Source: Litorimonas sp964565335
GTDB lineage: Bacteria; Pseudomonadota; Alphaproteobacteria; Caulobacterales; Maricaulaceae
NCBI GenBank assembly: GCA_964565335.1
Contig: CAZMEN010000029.1
Span: forward strand, 1-31,090
Length of the DNA stretch: 31,090 nt
Direction: 5' to 3'
Below are positions 8,059 to 16,548 of the stretch, in pieces. Under the pieces are notes generated by a model. It ran no database searches and was not told where the DNA came from. It saw only the letters and a program-made list of their open reading frames with translations. Numbering within the stretch: the stretch's first letter is position 1; every line of letters starts with the position of its first letter. A program made the translations under genes and the position numbers.

Positions 8059-9642
8059 ATGTTAGCGATTACCGATCTCGATTATGCAGTTCAGGGACGC
8101 CCTTTATTTAAAGGCGCGACGGCCTTTATTGCTGCAGGTTGGAAAGTCGGCCTTATCGGACGCAATGGTACGGGTAAATCAACACTTTTGCGCATCATCC
8201 GAGAAGAAGTCGAAGCAGGAACAGCAGACTCCCCCATCAAGCTAAATAAACGCGCGCGCTTGGGGTGGGTAGCGCAAGAAGTGGCCGCCACCGATGATAC
8301 CATTATGGATGTCGTATTGGCCGCAGACCGTGAACGTCATGCGCTGATGAAAGCCTCTGAAGTCGAAACGGACCCTGATAAGTTAGGCGAAATTTATGAA
8401 CGCCTAACCGACATGGACGCGTGGAATGCCGACACACGGGCCGCCATTGTATTATCTGGTTTGGGATTCAAACAGGATGACTTTAACCGCGCTACGAAAG
8501 AATTCTCAGGCGGATGGCGTATGCGTGCAGCGATCGCCGGCGTCCTCGTCAGCGAACCCGATTTGCTCTTACTGGACGAGCCAACAAACTATCTCGATTT
8601 GGAAGGCGCTGCTTGGCTCGAAGGGTATATCCAGCGCTACCCACACACCGTTATCATGGTCAGCCATGACCGAGAAATGCTCAACCGTTCTGTCACGCAC
8701 ACACTCGCCTTGGAACACCAACAGCTAATGCTAACCACTGGAGGTTATGATGACTGGATGACATTGGCAGCGGCGATACGTTCGCAGCTCCAAGCGCAGA
8801 AAGCCAAGCAAGATGCCGAGCGCGCTCATTTACAGGCCTTTGTCGATCGGTTCAAAGCCAAAGCCTCCAAAGCCCGTCAGGCACAATCCCGTGTAAAAAT
8901 GCTAGAGAAAATGCAGGATATTGCTATCCCGATTTCAGAACGCGCCGTGCCGTTTAACTTCCCCGAACCTAAGGGTAAGTTAGCGCCGCCCATGTTGGAA
9001 TTAGAACAAGCCGATTTGGGGTACGGTGTCGACGCGACCATTCTCTCCAACGTTAATTTGCGCTTGGACCCTGACGACCGTATCGCGATTGTCGGGGCCA
9101 ATGGCCAAGGGAAAACGACGCTCGTCAAATCCATCGCGCAGCGCCTGCCCTTAATGACAGGAATACGGAAAGCCTCTGCAAGTTTGAAAATCGGTTATTT
9201 CTCACAAGATCAATTAGACGAATTGACAGAGGGCGAAACGGTTCTGGATCACGTCACGCAAAAATTGCCCAAAGGCACACCACAACACAAAGCCCGCGGG
9301 GCAGCAGCGCAGATGGGCTTCTCCCATGAAAAAGTCGAGACCCAAGTAGAGAAGCTTTCCGGCGGAGAAAAAGTGCGGCTCTTATTGGGCCTAATGTCGA
9401 TTGATAAACCCCATGTACTTATCTTGGACGAGCCGACCTCGCATTTGGATATTGATAGCCGCGAGGCGCTCATTTATGCGCTGAATGACTTTCCGGGCGC
9501 CGTGCTGCTCATTACCCATGATGTGTATCTGGCCGAAGCTACAGCGGATCGATTATGGCTCGTGAATGACGGCAAAGCCAAGCGTTATGACGGCGATTTA
9601 CGCGACTATAAAAAGCTCGTCATGCAAGCGGACCGCGCTTAA
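8059..9642 (+). CDS. ABC-F family ATPase (YheS/Uup type)
   Basis: A 527-residue soluble protein with two ABC ATPase domains and no membrane segments, the ABC-F arrangement of ribosome-associated translation factors. Domain 1 has Walker A GRNGTGKS (34-41), signature FSGGW (149-153) and Walker B LLLLDEPTNYLD (169-180). Domain 2 has GANGQGKT (346-353), LSGGEK (433-438) and LILDEPTSHLD (454-464). A charged helical linker (about 231-287) joins the domains, as expected for the ABC-F interdomain arm that reaches the ribosomal E site. It lacks the long C-terminal extension of E. coli YheS and Uup. No clear Shine-Dalgarno precedes the ATG. It is divergent from the histidine kinase gene. Whether it gives antibiotic protection or general translation support cannot be decided. 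Confidence 0.92.
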   Translation: MLAITDLDYAVQGRPLFKGATAFIAAGWKVGLIGRNGTGKSTLLRIIREEVEAGTADSPIKLNKRARLGWVAQEVAATDDTIMDVVLAADRERHALMKASEVETDPDKLGEIYERLTDMDAWNADTRAAIVLSGLGFKQDDFNRATKEFSGGWRMRAAIAGVLVSEPDLLLLDEPTNYLDLEGAAWLEGYIQRYPHTVIMVSHDREMLNRSVTHTLALEHQQLMLTTGGYDDWMTLAAAIRSQLQAQKAKQDAERAHLQAFVDRFKAKASKARQAQSRVKMLEKMQDIAIPISERAVPFNFPEPKGKLAPPMLELEQADLGYGVDATILSNVNLRLDPDDRIAIVGANGQGKTTLVKSIAQRLPLMTGIRKASASLKIGYFSQDQLDELTEGETVLDHVTQKLPKGTPQHKARGAAAQMGFSHEKVETQVEKLSGGEKVRLLLGLMSIDKPHVLILDEPTSHLDIDSREALIYALNDFPGAVLLITHDVYLAEATADRLWLVNDGKAKRYDGDLRDYKKLVMQADRA

Positions 9643-9675
9643 AACTCAAACCTCTCGCCTCCGAAAATAAACACC

Positions 9676-9736
9676 CTGTGGACAACTGAATCATCCACAG
9701 CTTATCGCGTTCGCGTGAACCCTTTCCTGTGGAGAA
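9676..9736. promoter_or_regulatory. DnaA-box-like cluster with a GANTC site upstream of gcrA
   Basis: Three 9-mers each differ by one base from the DnaA box TTATCCACA: TGTGGACAA at 9677-9685 (reverse orientation), TCATCCACA at 9691-9699 and TGTGGAGAA at 9728-9736 (reverse). The first two form an inverted repeat, CTGTGGA (9676-9682) and TCCACAG (9694-9700). GAATC, a CcrM methylation target (GANTC), lies at 9688-9692 between the arms. In Caulobacter, gcrA transcription is DnaA-dependent and GcrA acts with CcrM methylation, so control sites are expected here. The assignment is inferred from sequence match and position. Confidence 0.5.
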
Positions 9737-9867
9737 GTACAAGTTTCGGGTTGTGGTCAGAGCGAACAGCTCTAGCTTATCTAGGGGGCAGGAGGAGAAA
9801 TCCTCGAAAATAACACAAGATATAGTGTTTGCAGCAAAAATGCCGCAGACCCGAGAAGGATAGGATT

Positions 9868-10413
9868 ATGGCTTGGACGGAAGACCGCGTCGAAAAATTG
9901 ACCAAGTTATGGGCGGAAGGGTTATCCGCCAGCCAAATCGCCAAAGAGCTTGGTGAAGTCACCCGTAATGCGGTGATCGGCAAAGTACACAGATTGGGCC
10001 TATCGGGCCGCGCCAAGCCGTCCCGCCCGAAACGCAAGACAACGGCCAAATCGGCGACAGCTGCTGCTTCGCCTGCGCCCAAAGCGCGGACGCCGCGTGC
10101 GCCTTCAGCCCCAAGGACACCACAGCAAATCGTGGCCGCCGCCGCAGTACCGGCCCCGCCGCCGCTTGAAGCTAAGCCTATGTCTAATGGCGAGTTTGCA
10201 ACCATCCTCACCATAACCGATCATATGTGCAAATGGCCTATAGGTGATCCGTCCACATCGGACTTTCGTTTTTGCGGACGCAAAACCGATCCGGAAGAAC
10301 CTTATTGCGTTGCTCATTCCCGCGTGGCTTATCAACCAAGCCGCCGCCGCGGTGCGTCCAGTAATACAAAAGCCCTCGGCCCGTCCCCCACATCACGGAA
10401 GCGTCTCCGTTAA
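9868..10413 (+). CDS. gcrA: GcrA cell cycle regulator
   Basis: GcrA is an alphaproteobacterial sigma70 co-activator that recognises promoters carrying CcrM-methylated GANTC sites and drives cell-cycle genes. This 181-residue protein starts MAWTEDRVEKLTKLW and has the N-terminal helix-turn-helix region (1-46, including NAVIGKVHRLGL). A low-complexity Ala/Pro/Lys linker covers about 48-105. The conserved C-terminal block contains CKWPIGDP (121-128), FRFCGRK (133-139) and PYCVAHSRVAYQP (145-157). The ATG at 9868 is chosen over an earlier in-frame start because AGAAGGA lies 7 bases before it and the family always begins at MAWT. It is monocistronic, ending in a strong terminator at 10452-10487, and convergent with recQ. 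Confidence 0.96.
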   Translation: MAWTEDRVEKLTKLWAEGLSASQIAKELGEVTRNAVIGKVHRLGLSGRAKPSRPKRKTTAKSATAAASPAPKARTPRAPSAPRTPQQIVAAAAVPAPPPLEAKPMSNGEFATILTITDHMCKWPIGDPSTSDFRFCGRKTDPEEPYCVAHSRVAYQPSRRRGASSNTKALGPSPTSRKRLR

Positions 10414-10451
10414 TTCGGTTACGCTGACAGGATAGGCCAACAGGCTTTTGC

Positions 10452-10487
10452 AAAAGCGGTTGTGGAGAAATCCATAGCCGCTTTTTT
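10452..10487 (+). terminator. Rho-independent terminator of gcrA
   Basis: The arms 10452-10466 (AAAAGCGGTTGTGGA) and 10471-10485 pair over 15 bp with two G-U wobbles, closed by a GAAA tetraloop and ending in six T. It lies 39 bp after the gcrA stop. The TGTGGAGAA within the stem looks like a DnaA box but is explained by the hairpin. Confidence 0.88.
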
Positions 10488-10532
10488 CGTGGGGCGATAA
10501 ATCTCTTTTAGTGCAAATTGACAACACACACG

Positions 10533-10564
10533 AAAACTAAACTCTCCTCTTGGAGTTCAGTTTT
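10533..10564. terminator. Probable bidirectional terminator between gcrA and recQ
   Basis: The inverted repeat AAAACTAAACTC (10533-10544) and GAGTTCAGTTTT (10553-10564) gives a 12-bp stem with one A/C mismatch and an 8-nt loop. It carries T runs on the 3' side of either strand. It lies between the convergent gcrA and recQ genes, about 140 bp past the recQ stop. Nothing else recognisable is seen in 10488-10701. Confidence 0.6.
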
Positions 10565-10701
10565 ACTTTAACCTCTCTCCTAAAAAGGTCGCACCACAGG
10601 ATGCAACTCGTTTCCGCAATCTATCTTCACGAGCAAGTCTCGCACTGCGGCGGCCAAAGTATCGATACAAACAATTAAATACTGATAGTTCGATGGATGG
10701 G

Positions 10702-12495
10702 CTATTCTGATGTAATGATATCGAGAAATGCATCACCGAAGCGGGCGAACTTGGTTTCGCCCACACCGGATACACCCAGCATTTCCGCGCGGGATGTTGG
10801 GCGTTTTGCGACCATATCCATAAGGGTCGCATCCGAAAACACCACAAAGGCAGGTTTGCCCAGAGACCGTGCCAAATCAGAACGGAGAGCCTTCAACTTT
10901 ATCATCAGAGCCTGATCTGTATCCGACATATCCGCCTGTTTCTGAACACGCGCCTGTCGCTCCGCCTTTGCCGTTGATTTAATTGGCGGGCGTATGAAAA
11001 ACTGCTCTGTTTCTGACATAATAGCATCCGCCTTGGGTGTAAGCGTCAAGGCGCCGTATCGGGATATATCCATGCCCAAAACACCGCGCGCGACAGCCTG
11101 TCGAATAAGGGCTTGCAGGAAGGCTTTTCCGGCCTCTTTCGCAGCTCCGAATGACGGCAGCTTATCGTGATTAAACTCACCGATACGGGCCGTGTTTTCC
11201 CCCCGCGCTACTGCCACAACATGCGCCGCGCCGAAACGCTGCCCTGTTTGCGAAATCACCGAGAAAATAGCCTGCGCCGCATCCGTGGCATTGATTTGTT
11301 TTGGCGGGTTAAGGCAGTTATCGCAATTTCCGCAAGGCGGAACGGTTTCCCCGAAATAATGGAGCAAAGCCTGTTTGCGGCAAGCCGTCGTTTCGCAATA
11401 CCCAATCAGCGCGTCCAAGCGTTTGAACTCGCGCATTTGATGGTCACGCTCGCTGCCGTCACTTGTGATGAATTGCCTCCGCATCCGAATATCATCAAGA
11501 CCGAACAGCAAAGCCGTTTCGGCTGGTTGACCGTCCCGGCCCGCACGGCCGATTTCCTGATAATAGGCCTCCATCGAGGCGGGTAAGTTGACGTGATATA
11601 CAAAGCGAATATCAGGCTTGTCGATCCCCATCCCGAAGGCGATAGTCGCCACCATAATTACGCCCGGCTCCGCCATGAAACGTTCCAAATTTTCATAACG
11701 TGCCTCCGAACTCATGCCCGCATGATACGAGAGGGCCTTATAGCCAGATTGACAGAGTGACTTTGCATAGGTCTCCGTGCTTTTTCTGGACAAACAATAA
11801 ACAATACCGCTCTGACCTTTTTGTCCGCTCAATAGGTTGTTGAGTTGCCGGGGGCGATTATCGACGGGCATGACAGTCAAAGACAAGTTGGGCCGGTCAA
11901 AACCATGCACAATAATGTCTCCGCCCTGCCCGAAGAGTTGCCGCGCAATATCTTCGCGCGTCGCTTCGTCTGCCGTCGCTGTGAAGGCAGCAATATTGGT
12001 ATTGGGGAAAAGTAGATGCAGACGGTTGAGGTCGGCATATTCAGGCCGAAAAGCGGGCCCCCATTTGGACACACAATGCGCTTCATCCACGACGAATAAA
12101 GCCGGCTTTAACGCTTTCATGGCTGCCAGCATTCTGTCCGTCATCAAACGTTCAGGGGAGACATAAAGAATTTTGCTGCGCCCCGAAATAACGTCCCGCC
12201 ACTGCGCAACATTGTCTTCGCGGGTCTGTCCTGAATGCAGACAAGACGCTGTGATACCATTGGCGCGCAGGCCAGCCACTTGGTTATCCATTAAAGCCAC
12301 CAAAGGCGAGACCACAATGGTGGGGCCGTCCAATATTTGTGACGGCACTTGATAGCACAGCGATTTCCCCGCCCCCGTCGGCATGACTGCCAGAACGGGT
12401 TTGCCCTTTAGGATTTGTTCGATAACGCCCTCTTGCCCGGGACGAAAGTCGTCAAACCCAAAGCAAGATTTTAATATGTCACGGGGGGCGGCCAT
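10702..12495 (-). CDS. recQ: ATP-dependent DNA helicase RecQ
   Basis: A 597-residue 3'-5' helicase close in length to E. coli RecQ (609). Motifs: Q-motif region FRPGQ (17-21), Walker A MPTGAGKS (38-45), DEAH (137-140), FTATA (171-175), YHAG (257-260), AFGMGIDKPD (286-295) and motif VI YYQEIGRAGRDG (311-322). The RecQ C-terminal zinc site is C372, C388, C391, C394. A winged-helix region follows, and an HRDC domain (about 525-597) ends the protein. The ATG at 12495 fits the family N terminus better than a TTG 16 codons upstream. The aromatic-rich loop after DEAH reads CVSKWGPAFRPEY, differing from the E. coli SQWGHDFRPEY. The gene is divergent from the ABC exporter across about 130 bp. Confidence 0.95.
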   Translation of the reverse strand: MAAPRDILKSCFGFDDFRPGQEGVIEQILKGKPVLAVMPTGAGKSLCYQVPSQILDGPTIVVSPLVALMDNQVAGLRANGITASCLHSGQTREDNVAQWRDVISGRSKILYVSPERLMTDRMLAAMKALKPALFVVDEAHCVSKWGPAFRPEYADLNRLHLLFPNTNIAAFTATADEATREDIARQLFGQGGDIIVHGFDRPNLSLTVMPVDNRPRQLNNLLSGQKGQSGIVYCLSRKSTETYAKSLCQSGYKALSYHAGMSSEARYENLERFMAEPGVIMVATIAFGMGIDKPDIRFVYHVNLPASMEAYYQEIGRAGRDGQPAETALLFGLDDIRMRRQFITSDGSERDHQMREFKRLDALIGYCETTACRKQALLHYFGETVPPCGNCDNCLNPPKQINATDAAQAIFSVISQTGQRFGAAHVVAVARGENTARIGEFNHDKLPSFGAAKEAGKAFLQALIRQAVARGVLGMDISRYGALTLTPKADAIMSETEQFFIRPPIKSTAKAERQARVQKQADMSDTDQALMIKLKALRSDLARSLGKPAFVVFSDATLMDMVAKRPTSRAEMLGVSGVGETKFARFGDAFLDIITSE

Positions 12496-12622
12496 AGGCG
12501 CTCTGATAGGTTTTTCCTGCCGCGTGACAACCCCAATCTGCAAGACGGTTCTGCATAATTATGTCTCGCCTCTTGGCCGCGAAGCCGCTACAGCAACGCG
12601 ATAGAGAAGAAAGATCAATTCC

Positions 12623-14512
12623 ATGTCGGATAACAGTGATATAGACGTCTCGCGCAGCAGTGGTGCGGCTCTGACGGCCAGTATAGAAGACGATAAATCT
12701 AAACGGGGTAAGGCCAAGACTGTCAAACCTTTGCGGCAGCTTTGGCCCTTTATCGCCCGCTACCCCGGTTTAATTTCTGGTTTTGTCATTTTCCTTATCC
12801 TCGCCGCCGCCATGCAGCTTTCTATCGGGCTCGCCGTGAAGGTTATTGCTGATTGTGGTTTTGTCGATGACGGCAATGTCGCTGACTTCTGCAAGACATT
12901 GGCGGTCGGTGATGTGTCCGCCATGAGTTCTTATTTTAAATTTGCTATCTTGGTCGGCTTGAGCGCGGCTGTTTTCGGAGCCTTGCGGTTTTACTTCATT
13001 AGCGTGTTGGGACAGCGCGTTATCGCTGATTTACGCAAAGCCGTTTATGATCGCCTCACCCGCCTTAGCCCTGAATTTTTTGAACGCGTCCATACCGGCG
13101 AAGTCCTATCTCGCTTGACCACAGATACAACATTGATTGAATCGGTTATCGGCTCGACCGTCTCTTTTGCCGTGCGCTCCATTGCGACCAGCGTGGGCGC
13201 ACTCATCATCATGTTTTTCTTAAGCTGGAAGCTGACGCTAATGGTCCTCGCGATTGGCCCTGCCATTATCATTCCCGCTGTAATAATCAGCCGCCGCATT
13301 CGTACCTTATCCCGCTCTAGTCAGGATAATTTGGCGACAGCGTCATCCCATGCAGGCGAGAGTCTGGGCGCGATACAAACCGTGCAAGCCTTTACCCGTG
13401 AGGCAAAAGAAAGACGGGATTTCTCCAACTCAGTCGAAGCCACTTTTATTGCTCACCGCAAACGCATCACCGTGCGCAGTTTCATGACGCTTATTATATT
13501 TGGCTTAGGCATGACGGGTATGATTGGCGTCTTTTGGTTCGGCGTGAATGAGTTCACCCAGTTTAAAGAAAGCGGCGGCGAGACAGGTATTACGGGCGGC
13601 GACATTGGCGCTTTCCTCATTTATGCCTTCAGTGTTGTTTCCGGTGTTGGCTTTCTGACGGGGACATGGACGGAGCTCTTGCGAGCTTCTGGTGCAACGG
13701 AACGTGTTATGGAACTCCTCGGCGAGGAACCCAAAATCAACGCCCCTGAAAACCCAAAAGAATTTAGCAAAGCTTCCGGCAACATCTTCTTTGAAAATGT
13801 GACATTTAGCTATCCCTCCCGCCCGTCAGAGCAGGCCTTGCGTGATGCGAACTTGACTGTTGAACCGGGCGAAACCGTTGCGCTTGTTGGCCCATCAGGC
13901 GCCGGGAAATCGACTATATTTCAACTCTTGCTGCGCTTTTATGATGCGCAATCAGGACAAATCACATTGGACGGAACGTCCATCAAAGATGTCTCGCCGC
14001 AACAATTGCGCGAGCAATTTGCCATCGTCCAACAAAACACACCGCTCTTTTCAGGTACGGCCATGGAAAATATTCGTTATGGCCGCGAAGGCGCAAGTGA
14101 TGCGGATGTTATTGGTGCTGCAAAGGCCGCTTTCGCGCATGAATTTATTGAAAAGCTACCTGAGGGCTATCAGACCGAATTGGGTGAAGGTGCCGTTACA
14201 TTGTCAGGTGGTCAGAGGCAACGCATAGCCATTGCGCGGGCCATATTACGCGACGCTCCCATATTACTCCTTGATGAAGCGACAAGTGCTTTAGATGCTG
14301 AAAGCGAACTCGCCGTCCAAAAAGCTTTTGAAACTATGTCAGAGACGAAGACAACACTCGTCATTGCCCACCGCCTTGCAACGGTCAAAAAGGCTGATCG
14401 CATCATTGTGATGGATGAAGGACGCATTGTTGAGACAGGCAATCACGCCAGCCTTGTGAAAGAAAACGGACTTTATGCTCGTCTGGCTTCCTTGCAATTT
14501 AACGCGAGTTAA
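12623..14512 (+). CDS. MsbA-type homodimeric ABC exporter
   Basis: A 629-residue half-transporter with a membrane domain fused to an ATPase, as in the ABCB/MsbA lipid and drug exporter group. A charged cytoplasmic N tail (1-38) precedes six helices between about 48 and 355. The nucleotide-binding domain spans about 385-625 with GPSGAGKST (423-431), Q loop near 470, LSGGQRQR (527-534), ILLLDEATSALD (547-558) and switch H583. The loop between helices 1 and 2 carries two cysteines (C78, C90) and acidic residues, which is unusual; they could form a periplasmic disulfide. A purine-rich AGAGAAGAAAGA lies upstream of the ATG. It stands alone, so lipid A flippase, multidrug or other lipid export are all possible. 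Confidence 0.9.
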   Translation: MSDNSDIDVSRSSGAALTASIEDDKSKRGKAKTVKPLRQLWPFIARYPGLISGFVIFLILAAAMQLSIGLAVKVIADCGFVDDGNVADFCKTLAVGDVSAMSSYFKFAILVGLSAAVFGALRFYFISVLGQRVIADLRKAVYDRLTRLSPEFFERVHTGEVLSRLTTDTTLIESVIGSTVSFAVRSIATSVGALIIMFFLSWKLTLMVLAIGPAIIIPAVIISRRIRTLSRSSQDNLATASSHAGESLGAIQTVQAFTREAKERRDFSNSVEATFIAHRKRITVRSFMTLIIFGLGMTGMIGVFWFGVNEFTQFKESGGETGITGGDIGAFLIYAFSVVSGVGFLTGTWTELLRASGATERVMELLGEEPKINAPENPKEFSKASGNIFFENVTFSYPSRPSEQALRDANLTVEPGETVALVGPSGAGKSTIFQLLLRFYDAQSGQITLDGTSIKDVSPQQLREQFAIVQQNTPLFSGTAMENIRYGREGASDADVIGAAKAAFAHEFIEKLPEGYQTELGEGAVTLSGGQRQRIAIARAILRDAPILLLDEATSALDAESELAVQKAFETMSETKTTLVIAHRLATVKKADRIIVMDEGRIVETGNHASLVKENGLYARLASLQFNAS

Positions 14513-14530
14513 ATGAAAGAGCAGCTTGGA

Positions 14531-15571
14531 TTAAAATCCATAGCCTTTCACCAAAGTTGGAACGCGGGCGAGAATGTCATGTGAGGTCATGTAAAGAACA
14601 GATCCGTCCTCTCCGCCAAACGTCACATTCGCTATCCGCTTCCCTGTCCGAATGAGGCCCAACCGTTGTCCCGCCGGCGATAATATAATCACGCCGCCTG
14701 GCCCCGTAACATAGAGCCGGCCTTCGGTATCAACAGCCATGCCGTCGGCATTACCCACTTCTCCTTTGGCAAAGTCCGCCGTCGCATCAAACAACGTTTT
14801 ACCGTCACCAACGCCGCCCTCGGCATTAACAGGATAAGCCTTCCAAATCGCATTTTTGGGGTCGGAATTCGCGACATATAAAGTCCGCTCATCAGGGGAC
14901 AGAATAATACCATTCGGACGTGTCAGGCTGTCATCAATTACCCTCACATCTCCATTTGGATAATACGCATAAACACCATTAAACGGAATTTCCTTGGCCT
15001 CTGATTGGTCTTGTCCTTTCAGTCCATAAGGTGGATCCGTAAAATAAATAATGCCGTTAGAATGCAGCACGGCATCGTTTGGGCTGTTGAATTTCATCCC
15101 TTCAAATGTCTCAACTATGAGACGCTTTTCCTTCGTTGTAAGGTTTAGTGCATACAAGCCGCGTGACCCGTGGTCGGGCAGTAATATTTCCTCTTCATTT
15201 AAACGAATAAGGCCATTCGCGCCGGGTGAGCTTGTATAGGCCGGAATAGGTTCGGCATGGCCAGAGGGGCTTAGGAATTCCGTCAAACCTTCACCGTCCT
15301 CATAGCTCCAGATTGTATTGCCCGGTACATCGGTAAAAAGAACGCGGCTTTGCTCGGTAATCCAGACAGGGCCTTCAGACCAGCCAAAGCTCCCTCCGAG
15401 GTTTTCGACTTTAGCGTCTTTCGAAACAATCCCTGCAACCGACATTTCAACAGCGCCTATGGCGTCGATATCCGCTTGTTCGGTCGCTATAATCTGCGTC
15501 TCGGTTTCACCTGATGGCTGACAGGCCATAAGTGAGATCACAGAAAGGCTTAGGAGAAGACGGGATTTCAT
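14531..15571 (-). CDS. SMP-30/gluconolactonase family lipoprotein
   Basis: A 346-residue secreted protein of the SMP-30/gluconolactonase/LRE beta-propeller family, which hydrolyses aldonolactones using one divalent metal. The start ATG at 15571 gives a lipoprotein signal peptide with lipobox LMAC (C17), so it sits in the cell envelope. An upstream in-frame extension is rejected because it lies inside the glk gene and would bury the signal peptide. Metal-site blocks are recognisable: SEGPVW near the N terminus, FNSPNDAV in the middle, RPNGIILSPDE, and GNADGMAVD. It follows glk by 23 bp with an AAAGG ribosome-binding site, as the last gene of the Entner-Doudoroff block. The likely substrate is glucono-1,5-lactone from periplasmic glucose oxidation, but this is inferred from family and context. 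Confidence 0.85.
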   Translation of the reverse strand: MKSRLLLSLSVISLMACQPSGETETQIIATEQADIDAIGAVEMSVAGIVSKDAKVENLGGSFGWSEGPVWITEQSRVLFTDVPGNTIWSYEDGEGLTEFLSPSGHAEPIPAYTSSPGANGLIRLNEEEILLPDHGSRGLYALNLTTKEKRLIVETFEGMKFNSPNDAVLHSNGIIYFTDPPYGLKGQDQSEAKEIPFNGVYAYYPNGDVRVIDDSLTRPNGIILSPDERTLYVANSDPKNAIWKAYPVNAEGGVGDGKTLFDATADFAKGEVGNADGMAVDTEGRLYVTGPGGVIILSPAGQRLGLIRTGKRIANVTFGGEDGSVLYMTSHDILARVPTLVKGYGF

Positions 15572-15594
15572 AGGCTTGCCTTTAAAGATGTTTA

Positions 15595-16548
15595 TTAATT
15601 CAGTACCATGGCCGCTGCGCCGTAAAGAGCGACAAAATGCGCTTTGATAAGACGCACTGGAATATCTTTGACGAACCACGCGCCATTACCGCGTTCTCTA
15701 AAGCGGTTTTTGAAGTCAGATTCCGCCAAGAAAGGCGAAATGTGACGAGACACGCCCCCGCCTAAAACAACACCGCCAGACGCGCCCATAGTGAGGGCCG
15801 CATTACCCACAAAACCGCCTAGCATGTTGCAGAACGTCACAACTGTGAGCCTTGCGACAGACTTAGGGTTCGCTTGTGCAGCCCCAACAATTTCATCTGC
15901 CTTGGACAATATGGGTTTTTCGTCAATCACAGCACAGATGGCGCGATAGAGCCGCGGAAGGCCGGGCCCTGAAATCAGACTCTCGGCCGACACGTAAGGC
16001 ATGTGCGTGAGTTGATAAGCCAGAACATCACGTTCAAGCTCGCTCTGCGGGGCGAAAGCCACATGACCGCCCTCTGTCGGGATAATGCGTAAGGGTTGCC
16101 CCGGAATAATGCAGGAAATGCCCAAGCCAGTTCCTGGCCCCATTACAGCTACAGGCTTACTATAATTCACTTTTCCGGGCATGAGGATTTCAAAACCGTC
16201 ATCGGGAATAACCGTCGCGCCATTGGCCATAGCGACAAAATCGTTCAATAACACCACATCATCAAAGCCGAATGTTTTGCGAAGGTTTGTTTCAGAAATA
16301 ACCCAATCAACATTCGTCATTCGGATTTCATCGTCAAATTTCGGGCCCGCAAAAGCAAAAGCCGCCCGATTGGGTTTGACCTTTTGCTCCTTCAAATAGG
16401 CTTTCACAGCGTCGTTAAAATGCTCAAATTTACTGACAGAAAAACGATCTGAATGATGAAGCTCAATCGTGCCCTGAGCGTTACGTTCAGCTAAGGCAAA
16501 GCGGCAATTTGTGCCGCCAACATCTCCTACTAAAGTCAAATCGCTCAT
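15595..16548 (-). CDS. glk: Glucokinase
   Basis: Phosphorylates glucose with ATP to glucose 6-phosphate, feeding Zwf. The 317-residue protein has the proteobacterial Glk pattern: phosphate-1 motif GDVGGTNCRFAL (8-19), catalytic Asp in LNDF (D103), GPGTGLG (137-143), EGGHVAF, and adenosine-site GGVVLGGGVS near the C terminus. Its ATG overlaps the edd stop as ATGA, so translation is probably coupled. It is the fourth gene of zwf-pgl-edd-glk, the same order as in Caulobacter. Confidence 0.94.
   Translation of the reverse strand: MSDLTLVGDVGGTNCRFALAERNAQGTIELHHSDRFSVSKFEHFNDAVKAYLKEQKVKPNRAAFAFAGPKFDDEIRMTNVDWVISETNLRKTFGFDDVVLLNDFVAMANGATVIPDDGFEILMPGKVNYSKPVAVMGPGTGLGISCIIPGQPLRIIPTEGGHVAFAPQSELERDVLAYQLTHMPYVSAESLISGPGLPRLYRAICAVIDEKPILSKADEIVGAAQANPKSVARLTVVTFCNMLGGFVGNAALTMGASGGVVLGGGVSRHISPFLAESDFKNRFRERGNGAWFVKDIPVRLIKAHFVALYGAAAMVLN

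Noticed and set aside
9777..10214. Long open frame opposite the start of gcrA (145 codons, minus strand)
   Set aside because: It is a mirror of the Ala/Pro-rich gcrA linker (GC-rich, low complexity) with no family resemblance and no ribosome-binding site.
10461..10469. Fourth DnaA-box-like sequence TGTGGAGAA after gcrA
   Set aside because: It forms part of the 15-bp terminator stem, which explains it fully.
15572..15679. N-terminal extension of the gluconolactonase gene
   Set aside because: It would overlap the end of glk and place sequence before a clear lipoprotein signal peptide.
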